Shown piece after piece: positions 44,577 to 56,163 of a DNA stretch of 64,000 bases (positions within the stretch are counted from its first letter, which is position 1; every line of letters starts with the position of its first letter). The notes below the pieces were generated by a model, which had not been told where the DNA came from, did no database searches, and worked only from the letters and a program-made list of their open reading frames with translations. This stretch comes from Areca catechu (taxonomy: Eukaryota > Streptophyta > Magnoliopsida > Arecales > Arecaceae): NCBI GenBank assembly GCA_021397845.1, contig JAHSVC010000031.1, positions 1,302,001 through 1,366,000 of the forward strand, in the 5' to 3' direction. A program made the position numbers and the translations under genes.

Positions 44577-46972
44577 CAGACAAGAATTCTCTCAGGGTAT
44601 CGGGAATCACGCAGTATGCGGAAATGAATTTCAAAACTAAAATTCTAAGCATGAAACCCTAATTGGCAAGAAAACCCTAATTCCCAGGAACCCCTCATGC
44701 AATGCCAATCAACAAACATAATGAAGTCAGAATAGATATTTGGATAGCTGAAATCCATCCTTTCCACGAGCTCACAAGTGCAAGCCCTCCAACGGTGATC
44801 CACATGAGAATGGTAACAAGAAAGAATCCCTACTGGGATTGGTTGCTTCAACAGGACCTTTTTGTCAACCTTTTGACCTTTGACAACTGTAAGACACCCT
44901 GTCCTACTGTAGGGCTCTCTGGACACAGTCTTAAACCACTCTTAGTTTTAGGACAACCCTCCTCTAGGACCTCTTAGGCTTATGTCCTAAAACTAAGCCT
45001 TGTCCAAGTAGAAAAGACCTTGTCTTAACAAGACAAGTCTTGTCCCTAAATAAAAAGGAGGAGGGAGAAGTGGAAGAACACTCAGAATGTCTTTATGGTG
45101 AAAAAGATTATCTAAAACTCATATCATATGTCCTATAACTAGTTATCAGATATGATTTTCAAGACTAAAAATCATATCCATATGTCTCCTCATGCACCAA
45201 AAGAATATTGGCATCCGTCCATTTTCCTAAATAATCTGTGACTTGCCACATGGCAAGTACCGGTCCCTTGGGAAGCCATGAGGCACCTCTTCAATCTCCA
45301 AACATCAGAGAATATGAAGAGTCATGAAAGCAGAAGGACTCTGCTTCAGGGCGCCACCACATGAAGAGATGCATCTCTTCCATATCCATGCTTTTTCTTC
45401 CATTCCTTTTTCATGCCATTTCAAAAAGGGCCTTGACGGTCAACATATCCAAGAGGCATGGGGTAAATAAGAAGGCACCCCCTGAAATAAAACACTCCAG
45501 TGTTTCATCTGTAGAAGGACTCTTGTCCTTCTGCATGCACCTTCATCTCCCGCGCGTGCCAAGAGGTGCCAAGAGACCCTTTATTTCTTGGTCAAATTTA
45601 TCAACACCCCATGCAACCTTTGACTAGTCAAAGCATATGTAATATGGGTGTCAAAATAAAGAGCATTAAGTCCTCTTTCCATCCATATAAATATTTTTCA
45701 GATCAGAGGACTATAGACTCTTTAAGGCCTTTTTGAATGCCAAGGTGTCATTTTGGCATCTAGAGTCCCAACTCAAATGGACTCTTCAATAAGATGTCCA
45801 AAATACCAAAATAAAATCAGATCAAGCTCTGATTTGGCTATCCCCACTAAGGACCCAACCTAATTTAGGTTTCCTTAATTAGGTTAGCCCAATTAGCAAG
45901 CAACCGGACCCAATCCTATTGGGTTAGGAATTTGGTTAGCCTACATATGCTAGTATGTAATCTGGCTAACCAATTAGGATCCCATGACCCTAATTAAATA
46001 ATGAGTGACTTCCTTGGCCAACTCTCTATTGTGTGTGACTCATTGGGTTCTACATCTAGCCAGCAGTAGGTTTAGGTTTGAGTCGATTCGATCCGATCGA
46101 ACTCGAATGACCTAACTAGGTCAAATCGGCTCACTTAATTGTCTAATTAGAATCACACATCGAATTGACCCATGAAACCAATCCAATTGGTTCATGAAAA
46201 CCCACAAGACAAGATTGATGTCTAGCAATGTGTCATGCCTACCTAGAAGATGAGGAATTTGGTTGAAATTATCAAAATATCATTCAGTAGTAAGTTACTA
46301 TGCAATTCAATCTTTCGATCTCCCATTATCCCTATTAAGTGATGGGTATGGGTAAATGTCAAACACTAACACTTAATCATATCGAATCTCAGCTCGATCA
46401 TGAGGACTCAGCTGATGACTGATTAGAAGCTACTTCTAATCTCATCCCACTTTGTAAAGATTCCTTGAGTCACTCATCGATGAGATTACACGGGATAACA
46501 TATCCTCTTACCAGGATTGATCGATTCCTTGTTGGTCCACTCACATCCTTTGAACACCTTCCACCATACCCAGAACACCCTATACATGTCACAATGCCAT
46601 GAATGAGTATGAACCAAAGTATGGCTTAGTGTGCACAAGGAAATATGGTGACCTCAGGTCTGAAGATCACATGCACAACTTCTACTCTGGGACCTATCTT
46701 TTGACAAGGAGTAAGACTTCCATAAGATAGTCCCGGTGCAGATCAGTTTAGTGTACTCATAACCTAATGAGCACCCTTATCCTTGTATTAGTGTCTATAC
46801 ACAAGTGGATGTGAGACCAACAACCCTCATCAACTGAGCATACATAGGATAAGCTAGTCTTACCGGATTCATCGATCCCTGAATTGATGGTCCAATGACT
46901 AGGAACATTCTAGATTAGGGTTTATTGAAATTAGGTGTCACTGTTATTTTATCATAACCCTAATTTCATTGC

Positions 46973-46977
46973 CCTAC
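46973..46977. repeat. TSD of G, left (CCTAC)
   Basis: CCTAC matches 55258-55262. Confidence 0.93.
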
Positions 46978-48573
46978 TGATGCAGAATGAAAGAGATGAT
47001 GCGATGCGGAAGTAAATTAAGACTAATTCTTTTTTTTTTTTTTATATTTTCAGAAGTTGGCTTTGACTCAAAGGAAAGTTAAACTAAATTGAAAGAAACT
47101 ATGTAATAATTGAAAGCACAATTTAAAGAAACTAGGTTATTAGAGTTGTTTAGAAGTAAAGGATTGCTGGGGGTTGAGAAACTCCCAGACCTAGGGTTTC
47201 GCTCTGAACTTTTAACAGGACAGAAGTAAAGAGAAGAGAAGGGTTACAGACCAGGCAGTGATCTTCACAGAGTTTAGTGGAAGGACTCTCTTGAGCAGAT
47301 TATTGGATCCCCGGATTCAGATATCTTCGCAATGGATCCTCCAATACTGGCCCTTTGGCAGAGTTGGCTTCTTCTGAACTCAAGATCTGGGAAAGAAGAA
47401 GAACAAGTTATGGAACCAGATACTCAAGGAAGGATTTACCAGATAGAAGAACTTGAAAGCTGATGTTGCTGAAGTCCTGATTCTCCTGGATGCTGATCTG
47501 ACTTCCTCTGGGGTTTGATCTGTCTTCGAAGCAGCCGAACTGGACCTGGATGCTGGTGGTCGGCCTCTACTTGGAGAGAGGGGCCGTGAGAGATGGGGTA
47601 GGCTAGGGTTTGGTGGAGTGAAGAGGAAGATGGGCGGCTAGGGTTTGGAAGTGAAGTGGCTAACCTAGGGTTTTGGGGTTTTGGGGTTGGAGATCTCACA
47701 CCTCCTCAAGGTTCCTGGGGAACCCGGATTTACTGCCTCACGGAGCTCAACACCTGGATGCCAGTGTGGAAGAGAGAAACACAAAGTTTGCTCACACATA
47801 AATTGGATTCATTCATCAGTTATTCTTAAAACTTACAAGAGGGGTTTATTTTATAGGACTTTACAAGAGGTCAGGGTTTTACATCTTCCATGTGGGACTA
47901 ATAGGATGGATCTTCAAATTAGGTTTGTAGAATCAATTCCTTCTCATATGGCCGCCCAAGAGGTTCCATAAATGTTGATTGAAAGCTCCAAATGGTAAGT
48001 AGGTGGCGCCTCCTAGCCTTGCTCTTCAAGAAATATTTTTTTCCTTCCATGGCTCAACTCTTTTGGACACCTCCTTTTCTTTCTCCCCAAGTCATGGCTC
48101 TTCCCAACTTTGCTTTGGGCTTTTTAGGCATGGATTGGGTGCCCCCTTGAAGTGCTCCCCAAGAAATGCCTCTTTCCTCCTTTAGCTTGGCCTTTTAAGG
48201 TACATATGAGGCGCCTCCTTGATTTTGGCTTCAAGAAAATTTCTTGCTCCCTTGGGTGTGGGGACCAAGACACTGGGATGGATTTGTGGCACCTCCTGGA
48301 CTCTTGCATGTGGCTGGGAGTGTGGCGACCACTTGCTTGGGCTTGGGAGAAAATGTGACACCCCTGGAGAAGACCTAGACCACTACTAGGACTTGAACTG
48401 AGTCAACATGACTCAACAAAATTTAAATTGCAGGGAAATACAGACTCAACTAAATTTGAGTTGACCAAGTCAACCCTTATTACAAAACCAGAAAATCCTA
48501 ATTCTTTGGGCAAGGTCAATCAGAGATCCAGATGGAGCCCTGAAGTCTTCTTCTGAGTCTGGTGCCCGCACCA
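46978..48573 (-). repeat. G 3' LTR
   Basis: 1,596 bp, TGATGCAGAATG...GTGCCCGCACCA. Minus-strand TATA-like TATAAAATA at 47847-47855. Four telobox motifs (AAACCCTA on minus) downstream of it at 47192-47199, 47604-47611, 47639-47646 and 47666-47673. Confidence 0.92.
47847..47855 (-). promoter_or_regulatory. Probable TATA box of G LTR
   Basis: The minus strand reads TATAAAATA; the same sequence is at the matching place in 53670-55257, and TATAAATTA-like text in the solo LTR near 50719. Confidence 0.5.
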
Positions 48574-49369
48574 ATTCTCCCAGGGTGGGAGGAACTCGAC
48601 CCTGTCGAGTATGGATCAAGTTGGCTCTGGTATCTCTCCAAGAGGTCTGGGTCCAATTCTTGTAATTCTTCTCGGGAGATCCAAGAGTCATCAGAATCTG
48701 GCCTTCCTTGCCAGCGGACCAGGTATCTTTGGTATCCTCGATTACGAGTAGAGATAACCTGATCATCCAGGATCTTTTCAATCTGCTCTTTCCTCACAGG
48801 CCAGTTTGTTGGTGGACACACAGGGTGGGGATCACTCTCAATAACAGGATTAGGCTCAAAAGGCTCACTGGGAATCACAGCTGGCTCTCTATACTCTACT
48901 AGGTCTGTAATGTTGAAAGTGGAGCTAATACCTAGTTCTGAAGGCAACTCGAGCACATATGCATTGGATCCTACTCTCTTCACCACTCTAAATGGTCCAG
49001 CTCCTCTAGCATGTAACTTTCTAACGGTTCCAGGAGGAAACCGTTCAGGCCTTAACCTAATCATTACATAGTCTCCCTCAACAAAAGTTTTGACTCGCCT
49101 TTGAGAATCAGCCAACTTCTTATAAGTTTCATTACTTAAATTTATTTTGCATGAATTTCTTTATGCAAGTCTTTTATATGATGTGCAAAAACTTCAGCAG
49201 ACTCGGAGACTCGTGTGTGGACTGGTAAAGGAGCTAGGTCAAGAGGTGTGTGAGGTTTGTAACCATGCACAATTTCAAATGGACTCTTACCTGTAGACCT
49301 ATTGACCGAGTCATTGTATACAAATTCAGCCCTGGACAAAATACAAATCCCAAATCCTGGTGCTCTCAA
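48516..49369 (-). pseudogene. G integrase C-terminal region with chromodomain
   Basis: 49142-49369 has FVYNDSVNRSTGKSPFEIVH, the end of the gypsy integrase core. 48516-49115 has the GPY/F-like region VMIRLRPERFPPGTVRKLHA, AGPFRVVKRVGSNAYVLELP and STFNITDLVEY. Then comes a chromodomain (EKILDDQVISTRNRGYQRY, LVRWQGRPDSDDSWISREEL). Chromodomains steer integration to marked chromatin. The last 58 bases of the frame lie inside the 3' LTR. 199 residues are open; a frameshift separates the two pieces. Everything N-terminal to it is deleted. Confidence 0.9.
48574..48592 (-). other. G polypurine tract
   Basis: The minus strand reads CCCACCCTGGGAGAAT before the LTR start TGGTGCGGGC. The matching tract in G2 is at 58771-58788. 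It overlaps the end of pol. Confidence 0.65.
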
Positions 49370-49847
49370 TCAAACCAAAATATGAGTCAAAGCCTAGTAA
49401 AGGGTCAAGAAAAAAAACTAAACTAGACTGACGACGCATTCCTAAAGAATGGACATTATTCCAAAGAACCCTAGGTCTAAACCTAACAAACTATGGCTCT
49501 CTAGGTTTGACCTTGGGTCGGAGGATGGCATGCAGAGCATGAAAACTTATCATGGGTGCCTAGTAGGTGCCATAAGGTCTTCCAGAAGTAGGTGGCAAAC
49601 CTAATAGGTTCTGACACGTGGTTCACTTTAAAGACTTCGACAAAGTATACTTGGATGGTGTAAGAAGCATTGGAAGTCCTAGAGAAAGGGAGGAAATATG
49701 AGGTGGAGTCTCGAATTACCTGTTGACTAAAGGTGGTGACCTGAAGGTTTGAATGGTGATCTATGAGTGTCAACTGATCATCCTTACGAAAGGAAAAGTT
49801 TGCTACTCCCAGGAATGGATCAAGAGATGGTTCGGGAAGTAGCCTAG
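49370..49847 (-). other. G internal DNA, no gene recognised
   Basis: Remnant between the integrase piece and the solo LTR. It joins 51462 across the solo LTR. I see no pol motif in any frame. Confidence 0.5.
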
Positions 49848-51456
49848 TGATGCAGTACGAAAGAAGAGATGATGCGATGCTGAAATAAATTAAGATTAAT
49901 TCTTTTTTTTTTTATATATTTTCAGAAATTGGCTTTGACTCAAAGGAAAGCTAAACTAAATTGAAAGAAACTAGGTAATAACTGAAAGCACAATTTAAAA
50001 GAAACTAGGTTATCAGAGTGGTTCAGAAGTAACGGATCGCTGGGGGTTGAGAAACTCCCAGACCTAGGGTTTCGCTCTGAACTTTCAACAGGACAGAAAT
50101 AAAGAGAAGAGATGGGTTACCAACCAGACAGTGATCTTCACAAAGTTTGGTGAAAGAACTCTCTCGAGCAGATTGTTGGATCCTCGGATTCGGATACCTT
50201 CGCAATGGATCCTCCAATACTGGTCCTGTGGCTGAGTCGGCTTCTCCTGGACTCAAGATCTGGGAAAGAAGAAGAACAAGTGATGGAATCAGATACTCAA
50301 GGAAGGGTTTACCAGATTGAAGAACTTGAAAGCTGATGTTGCTGAAATCCGGATTCTCCTGGAGGTTGATCTGGCTCCCTCTGAAATTTTCTCTGAAGCT
50401 GAAGTATCCGGACTGGACCCGGATGCTGGTGGTCGGCCTTGACTTGGAGAGAGTGGCCGTGAGAGGTGGGATAGGATAGGGTTTGGTGGATTGAAGTGGA
50501 TGATGGGCGGCTAGGGTTTTGGAGTTGAAGTGGCTAACCTAGGGTTTAGGGTTTTGGAGATCTCACACCTCCTCAAGGTTCCTGGGGAACCCGGATTTAC
50601 TCCCTCATGGAGCTCAACACCTGGATGCAAGTGCGGAAGAGAGAAAACACAGAGTTTGCTCACACAAAAACTTGAATTCATTCATCAGATTACTTTAAAG
50701 TTTACAAGAGGGGTTTAATTTATAGGACTTTACAAGAGAGTAGGGTTTTACATCTTTCCATGTGGAACTAAAGGAGGGGATCTTCAAATTAGGTTTGTAG
50801 GATCAATCCATACACATATGGCCGGCCAAAGGTTCCAAAAAGTGGATTTGAGGTTTTAAAAGGAAGGTAAGTGGCGCCTCCTAGCCTTGTTCTTCAAGAG
50901 AGAATTTTATTCCTTCCATGGCTCAACTCTTTTGGACTCCTCCTTTTCTTTCTCCCTAAGTCATGGTTCTTCCCATCTTTGCTTTGGGCATTTTTGGCAT
51001 GGAATGGTCGCCCCCTTGAAGTACTCTCCAAGAAGAGTTTCTTTCTTTTCATAGCTTGGCTCTTATGGAATTTTGTGGGCCGCCCCCTTGAATTGTGGAT
51101 CCCAGATTGCTCTCTCCTCAAATGGCGCATGAGAGAAGGGACCTGCTATCCTGTGGTGTGGGGACCAAAGCCTACTGGATGGAGTGGGCACCCCCTGGAC
51201 TCAGGCATGTGGCTGGGAGTGTGGCCCACTTGCTTGGCCTTGGGAGAAAATGTGACACCCCAGGTTGAAGTCCTAGACCACTACTGAGTCAACATGACTC
51301 AACAAAATAAATTGCAGGGAATACAGACTCAAGCTAAAATTGAGTTGATCAAGTCAACCCTTATTACAAACTAGAAAACCTTAATTCTTCAGGCAAGGTC
51401 AATCAGAGATCCAGATGGAGCTCTGAAGTCTTCTTCTGAGTCTGGTGCCCGCACCA
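49848..51456 (-). mobile_element. Solo LTR of G family inside G
   Basis: 1,609 bp with the same ends as G LTRs (TGATGCAG...CCCGCACCA), TSD CCTAG at 49843-49847 and 51457-51461, no internal DNA. More diverged from the two G LTRs than they are from each other. Confidence 0.92.
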
Positions 51457-51489
51457 CCTAGGACATGTGATTGCAACAGTTAAAGTTTG

Positions 51490-52167
51490 TTATCTAAGCA
51501 AATAATGATCCATTTTCTCAAGAACTGGATTGAAGAATGATTCATGGAAGGGCCTATGGATGATGACCTCAAGACTTGAAACTTGACATATGGGTGCGGA
51601 AAGGTATACTCTATAGAAGGGTAGGTCAGTCATGCGAAGGAAGGGGTCTGGGGTCATAAGGAGGACTTCTACAGGACTGGGTGAATCAATCCGCTGAAGA
51701 CAAGGATGTTCAACTGAGATTACGGGAGAGACCTTAGTGGCTGGGCATGGGACAAGGTCCAATTGTAAGAGGCTTGATTCAGTCATCCTAAGGAGAGGAT
51801 CTACTATAGGGTGGGCAAACTTAAACAGTTCAGTGCAAAGATCTTCAATTGGTACTTGGGGAAAGACTGTCATTAGAGGGTACGAACTGATAGCTCGGGC
51901 TAACACTATGAGTTCTTCCTGGGGGTATTTGACTAAAGGAACCTGATTCTCACAAATCTCTTGAATTTCTGAACTAGGTCCTACAACTTGGTTGCTCTCC
52001 AAGGTCTCCTCAGGTAAGGAACCAATATTATCGATGTCACATTCTTCAAGTTCTTCCCCCTCATATTTATCAACTAGATTCAAGCCAGCATCATATACTT
52101 CCTCGATGCCATCTTTAATGGGTTTCGGGTCAGTGGTAATCGGGTCAACTGATTCTGGGCTTGTCAT
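51490..52167 (-). pseudogene. G acidic region downstream of gag, unknown
   Basis: A 225-residue open frame. Its N-terminal part (EVYDAGLNLVDKYEGEELEE) resembles the acidic segment after the zinc knuckle in G2 (EVYEAELDLAKEYEGNKEEI). The rest, rich in P, S and hydrophobic residues, has no motif I know and lacks a protease D-S/T-G. Possibly deletion-joined or frame-drifted sequence. Confidence 0.55.
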
Positions 52168-52272
52168 ACCTAACCTTTCTTCCTCATTGGTAGGCTTGGG
52201 TTCTCCCTCATTAATGTCATCCTTAGGATTCTTACCACTTAGCTGTGCACAAGCCAGTCCTATGCATGGGTA

Positions 52273-52755
52273 CTAACTAGATTTATGGCCTCTTTCTCCA
52301 CAAAACCAACATTCTTGCGATATAGGAACCTGGGTCACACTGGGTTTCAAGCTAGTAGAGACCTTACTTGGGCATGGGTGTGGATCTAAATGGTTTGATC
52401 TAGAAGACTTGGGTTGTTGAGTGACTGGTCTAGAATATTGTAAGGACCTCTCATAGACACGATCCACACTATAGATATCATGGTTAGGCTTCCTAAGGTT
52501 ATGCTCGGGATCACGGTATAAGGTCCTCCTAGGCTCCTGGCATGGATGAGGTTGGGGCCTATTAAATTTTGGATCAGGGGTCCAATTTTGATGTCTACGT
52601 TTCTCAAGTACTTGGACTCGATCTCTAAACTGGGCAAAACCCTCATTCATATCCTGACTAAATTTGGTCATACTTTCGGTAAGAGTTCTAATCATGGCCT
52701 CTAAATCAGGTTGGGTTTGACAAGGTTGGGAGGGTACTCCGTTCCTGGTGGACAT
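52273..52755 (-). pseudogene. G gag, core deleted
   Basis: Best start is MSTRNGVPSQP at 52755, matching the G2 start MSTRAGTP at about 63521. A helical region (LEAMIRTLTESMTKFSQDMN) follows as in G2. Then the frame goes straight to an Arg/Pro-rich linker and a partial zinc knuckle CWFCGERGHKSS that ends at a stop. The retrotrans_gag domain found in G2 (62865-63119) is absent. Confidence 0.8.
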
Positions 52756-52775
52756 GATGATGCAAGCAAGCATAT

Positions 52776-53651
52776 AGAATGTGACTAGACTAAAGCGACT
52801 ACTGGCTCACTAGACCTAGAGTCCAAACTAGATGCCCAATCAGAGTGGCAAGCTAGCCTGTAGTAACTCGGGACTCAGCCAGGCAGGTGTAAGGGGAGTG
52901 TTAGGTCCCTAACTGCCAATCCTAGACACCAATCAGAGATTGGCCAGGTAGGCGGACCAGCACATAAGCCCTTCGGGATAGAATCCCTGAACCACCGTTC
53001 TAGACACTGAGTACAAAGCACACATAGAGTAACTAGACAAACTGACTCAACACTAGCCTAGACCCGACTTGTTGGTGTCCCTAGCCCACTAGGGCAAATT
53101 AAGTCTAATAAATTTTAAAATTAGGCTTAGGTTCGAATGAATGGGTGGGGTTTTGGGCTAAGGAGAGGTTATCAACTCCTCCCCTTATCTTAGATGCTCA
53201 ATTGCCCTTAAGATGAATTAGAAGATGATCACTCAAAAAAAAAAAAAAATTGAATTGCAGAAACACAGAAACAGAGTTGCTGTTAATTAACTCTCAGAAA
53301 TTTCACGGAAACCAATAAATCACAGTAAAATTATGTAAAATAGTTTCAATTATACCAATTTCAGTAAAATAAAAATCACGCAATTTGGAGTTACCTTCAA
53401 TAAAAAAACAATTCTTGCAACAGGGCAGTTACACACTGAAAACAAAATGCTTCCTCCGTTTACAATTCCTGCTACGAAGTTGTAACCCAGCGGATCCCCT
53501 ACACGCCCTAGGAACACCTCGTGGAATGGGAAGAGGAGGTTTGCACCTCGCTTCGTTCCTAGGACCGGACGTCCTGGGGAGTCTACTTCGAGCAGACAAA
53601 GTAAAAAAGAGAGACACTCAAAACATGCAAGCAAGTCAGAAACCCTAGACA
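52776..53651 (-). other. G leader (non-coding)
   Basis: Between PBS and gag. Holds the structured segment at 53487-53590 and an A-run at 53236-53249. No gene supported. Confidence 0.7.
53487..53590 (-). repeat. Foldable module in G leader
   Basis: CCTAGGAAC 53507-53515 pairs perfectly with GTTCCTAGG 53555-53563. Inside it GAGGT 53536-53540 pairs with ACCTC 53545-53549. Flanks (AGCGGATCCCCTACACG before, ACCGGACG after) echo the copia copies in S, V and W. Confidence 0.8.
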
Positions 53652-53665
53652 GGGCTCTGATACCA
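53652..53665 (-). other. G primer-binding site
   Basis: The minus strand reads TGGTATCAGAGCCC, four bases after the 5' LTR. Confidence 0.92.
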
Positions 53666-53669
53666 AAAA

Positions 53670-55257
53670 TGATGCAGAATGAAAGAGATGATGCGATGCA
53701 GAAGTAAATTAAGACTAATTCTTTTTTTTTTTCTTATATTTTCAGAAGTCGGCTTTGACTCAAAGGAAAGTTAAACTAAATTGAAAGAAACTATGTAATA
53801 ATTGAAAGCACAATTTAAAGAAACTAGGTTATCAGAGTAGTTCGGAAGTAAAGGATCGCTGGGGGTTGAGAAACTCCCAGACCTAGGGTTTCGCTCTGAA
53901 CTTTCAACAGGACAGAAGTAAAGAGAAGAGAAGGGTTACAGACCAGGCAGTGATCTTCACAGAGTTTAGTGGAAGGACTCTCTTGAGCAGATTATTGGAT
54001 CCCCGGATTCAGATATCTTCGCAATGGATCCTCCAATACTGGCCCTTTGGCAGAGTTGGCTTCTTCTGAACTCAAGATCTGGGAAAGAAGAAGAACAAGT
54101 TATGGAACCAGATACTCAAGGAAGGATTTACCAGATAGAAGAACTTGAAAGCTGATGTTGCTGAAGTCCTGATTCTCCTGGATGCTGATCTGACTTCCTC
54201 TGGGGTTTGATCTATCTTCGAAGCAGCCGAACTGGACCTGGATGCTGGTGGTCGGCCTCTACTTGGAGAGAGGGGCCATGAGAGATGGGGTAGGCTAGGG
54301 TTTGGTGGAGTGAAGAGGATGATGGGCGGCTAGGGTTTGGAAGTGAAGTGGCTAACCTAGGGTTTTGGGGTTGGAGATCTCACACCTCCTCAAGGTTCCT
54401 GGGGAACCTGGATTTACTCCCTCACGGAGCTCAACACCTGGATGCAAGTGCGGAAGAGAGAAACACAAAGTTTGCTCACACATAAATTGGATTCATTCAT
54501 CAGTTGTTCTTAAAACTTACAAGAGGGGTTTATTTTATAGGACTTTACAAGAGGTCAGGGTTTTACATCTTCCCATGTGGGACTAATAGGATGGATCTTC
54601 AAATTAGGTTTGTAGAATCAATTCCTTCTCATATGGCCGGCCAAGAGGTTCCATAAATGTTGATTGAAAGCTCCAAATGGTAAGTAGGTGGCGCCTCCTA
54701 GCCTTGCTCTTCAAGAAATATTTTTTTCCTTCCATGGCTCAACTCTTTTGGACACCTCCTTTTCTTTCTCCCCAAGTCATGGCTCTTCCCAACTTTGCTT
54801 TGGGATTTTTAGGCATGGATTGGGCGCTCCATTGAAGTGCTCCCCAAGAAATTCCTCTTTCCTCCTTTAGCTTGGTCTTTTAAGGTACATATGGGGCGCC
54901 TCCTTGATTTTGGCTTCAAGAAAATTTCTTGCTCCCTTGGGTGTGGGGACCAAGACACTGGGATGGGTTTGTGGCACCTCCTGGACTCTGGCGTGTGGCT
55001 GGGAGTGTGGCGCCCACTTGCTTGGGCTTGGGAGAAAATGTGACACCCTGGAGAAGACCTAGACCACTACTAGGACTTGAACTGAGTCAACATGACTCAA
55101 CAAAATTTAAATTGCCAGGAAATACAGACTCAACTAAATTTGAGTTGACCAAGTCAACCCTTATTACAAAACTAGAAAACCCTAATTCTTCGGGCAAGGT
55201 CAATCAGAGATCCAGATGGAGCCCTGAAGTCTTCTTCTGAGTCTGGTGCCCGCACCA
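53670..55257 (-). repeat. G 5' LTR
   Basis: 1,588 bp, near-identical to 46978-48573. Followed by TSD CCTAC (55258-55262). Confidence 0.93.
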
Positions 55258-55408
55258 CCTACTCTATGGGGTTCATCATAGTCAAAAACTTGACATAGCA
55301 GTATATGATGAATCAAATGCCTTTATTATAAATAATGATGTCATACATGAGTTGGAAGTTTACAAAAAAGCCCATACAATGATTGGCTCTTAGGGCATTT
55401 TTCTATCA

Positions 55409-56163
55409 GATCCTTCCCATCTAGTACATACAAAAAGGAAAGAGTGATCAAACGAAACTCTAGCCATAACATTTTGAGAAATGTTGCCTTTTCTATTACG
55501 ATATCAGGGTTGTTTATATTTTTTGATTAATGCAGGTATGTGTGTACCATCGACAGCTCCAATAGCATTCTGTGATACAACCAACTATATCAATGACATG
55601 TTCACATATATGAAAATGAAATACCAATTATTGCCTTCTCGTATGTACCGTGAAGTAGGGATGAAAATGATTATTTTCATGAATCCGTGGGTGAACACCA
55701 ACATCCTCACCTGGTTGAATTATAAATTCTTGCTTCAATGTACAAATTGCATTCAGTACATTATTAAAATGAAAAGATATTGTTCCCCTGAATGCTAAAA
55801 AGTTTTATCCAAAATTCTATTGGTTACACCATGGCCTATTCCATATAAAAAAATTGCGAGTTGCTCTTGTAACGAAACATTGCGTGTGTTTGTTAAAAGG
55901 CCACGAGATGCAAGCAACTCTTCAAGCTTAAAGAACATTGTGTTTGTCATCCTAAATTGATCATAACCTCTATCAGGATGTCCACTCAAAATGTCCTTTA
56001 TGAGTTCATGCCCCGAGAATGGACGTGTTTGACATGGCATCTTCGAAATTACGTAACAGTATTCCACATTAATGATGCTAGTACCTATCAATGCAGTTAT
56101 CACTTCATCCCAAAAGCTGTCCTCATCTATTAAAAACATAGAGAGCTGATGCAGCATATCCAT
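55409..56163 (-). pseudogene. PIF/Harbinger (HARBI1-like) transposase, N-terminal part
   Basis: 55795-56163 is an open 122-residue frame with the N-terminal helical domain of plant HARBI1-like proteins (DQFRMTNTMFFKLEELLASR, SLQEQLAIFLYGIGHGVTNR). In shifted frames it continues with ISFHFNNVLNAICTLKQEF and HPRIHENNHFHPYF, then GAVDGTHIPA (first catalytic Asp, about 55555), then VMARVSFDHSFLFVCTRWEG running to the W insertion at 55409. The remainder is at 2897-3662. At least two frameshifts and a stop. Confidence 0.88.

Larger units (their letters stand above)
46978..55257 (-). mobile_element. Ty3/gypsy chromovirus-like element G, deletion derivative
   Basis: Minus-strand 8.28-kb element: 5' LTR 53670-55257, PBS 53652-53665, leader, gag pieces 51490-52773, solo LTR 49848-51456, integrase end with chromodomain 48516-49369, 3' LTR 46978-48573. 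Retrotrans_gag core, protease, RT, RNase H and most of integrase are missing. The two LTRs look almost identical by eye, so it is the youngest full insertion here although it cannot move itself. Confidence 0.92.
3663..55408 (-). mobile_element. Copia retrotransposon W (Angela/Tork-like), heavily nested
   Basis: Minus-strand Ty1/copia element with long LTRs (about 2.55 kb once insertions are removed), TSD GATCC, PBS at 44561-44576 and a polypurine tract at 18979. Reading from the right: 5' LTR, leader, gag and zinc knuckle (42872-43183), protease/integrase (41371-42870), RT and RNase H (18990-20488), then 3' LTR. It carries S in the left LTR, Z (with Y and V) in the integrase/RT region, and G in the right LTR. 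The gag N-terminus (SLHGILDANKLTGSNYMDWL) suggests the Angela/Tork group of copia elements; the lineage call is from memory of motifs. Confidence 0.9.
44578..55408 (-). repeat. W 5' LTR (right copy), interrupted by G
   Basis: LTR sequence is 44578-46977 plus 55263-55408. The inner terminus is decayed (ACAAGAATTC against TGATGAGAATTC). The left LTR reads GCCCTACTCTATGGGG at about 18831, the empty site for G. Ends TTCTATCA, then TSD GATCC (55409-55413). Confidence 0.9.

Noticed and set aside
51737..52276. Plus-strand frames opposite the G acidic region
   Set aside because: Shadows of the minus-strand frame with low-complexity composition.
55481..55798. 105-residue plus-strand frame
   Set aside because: Antisense to the HARBI1-like transposase blocks around GAVDGTHIPA.
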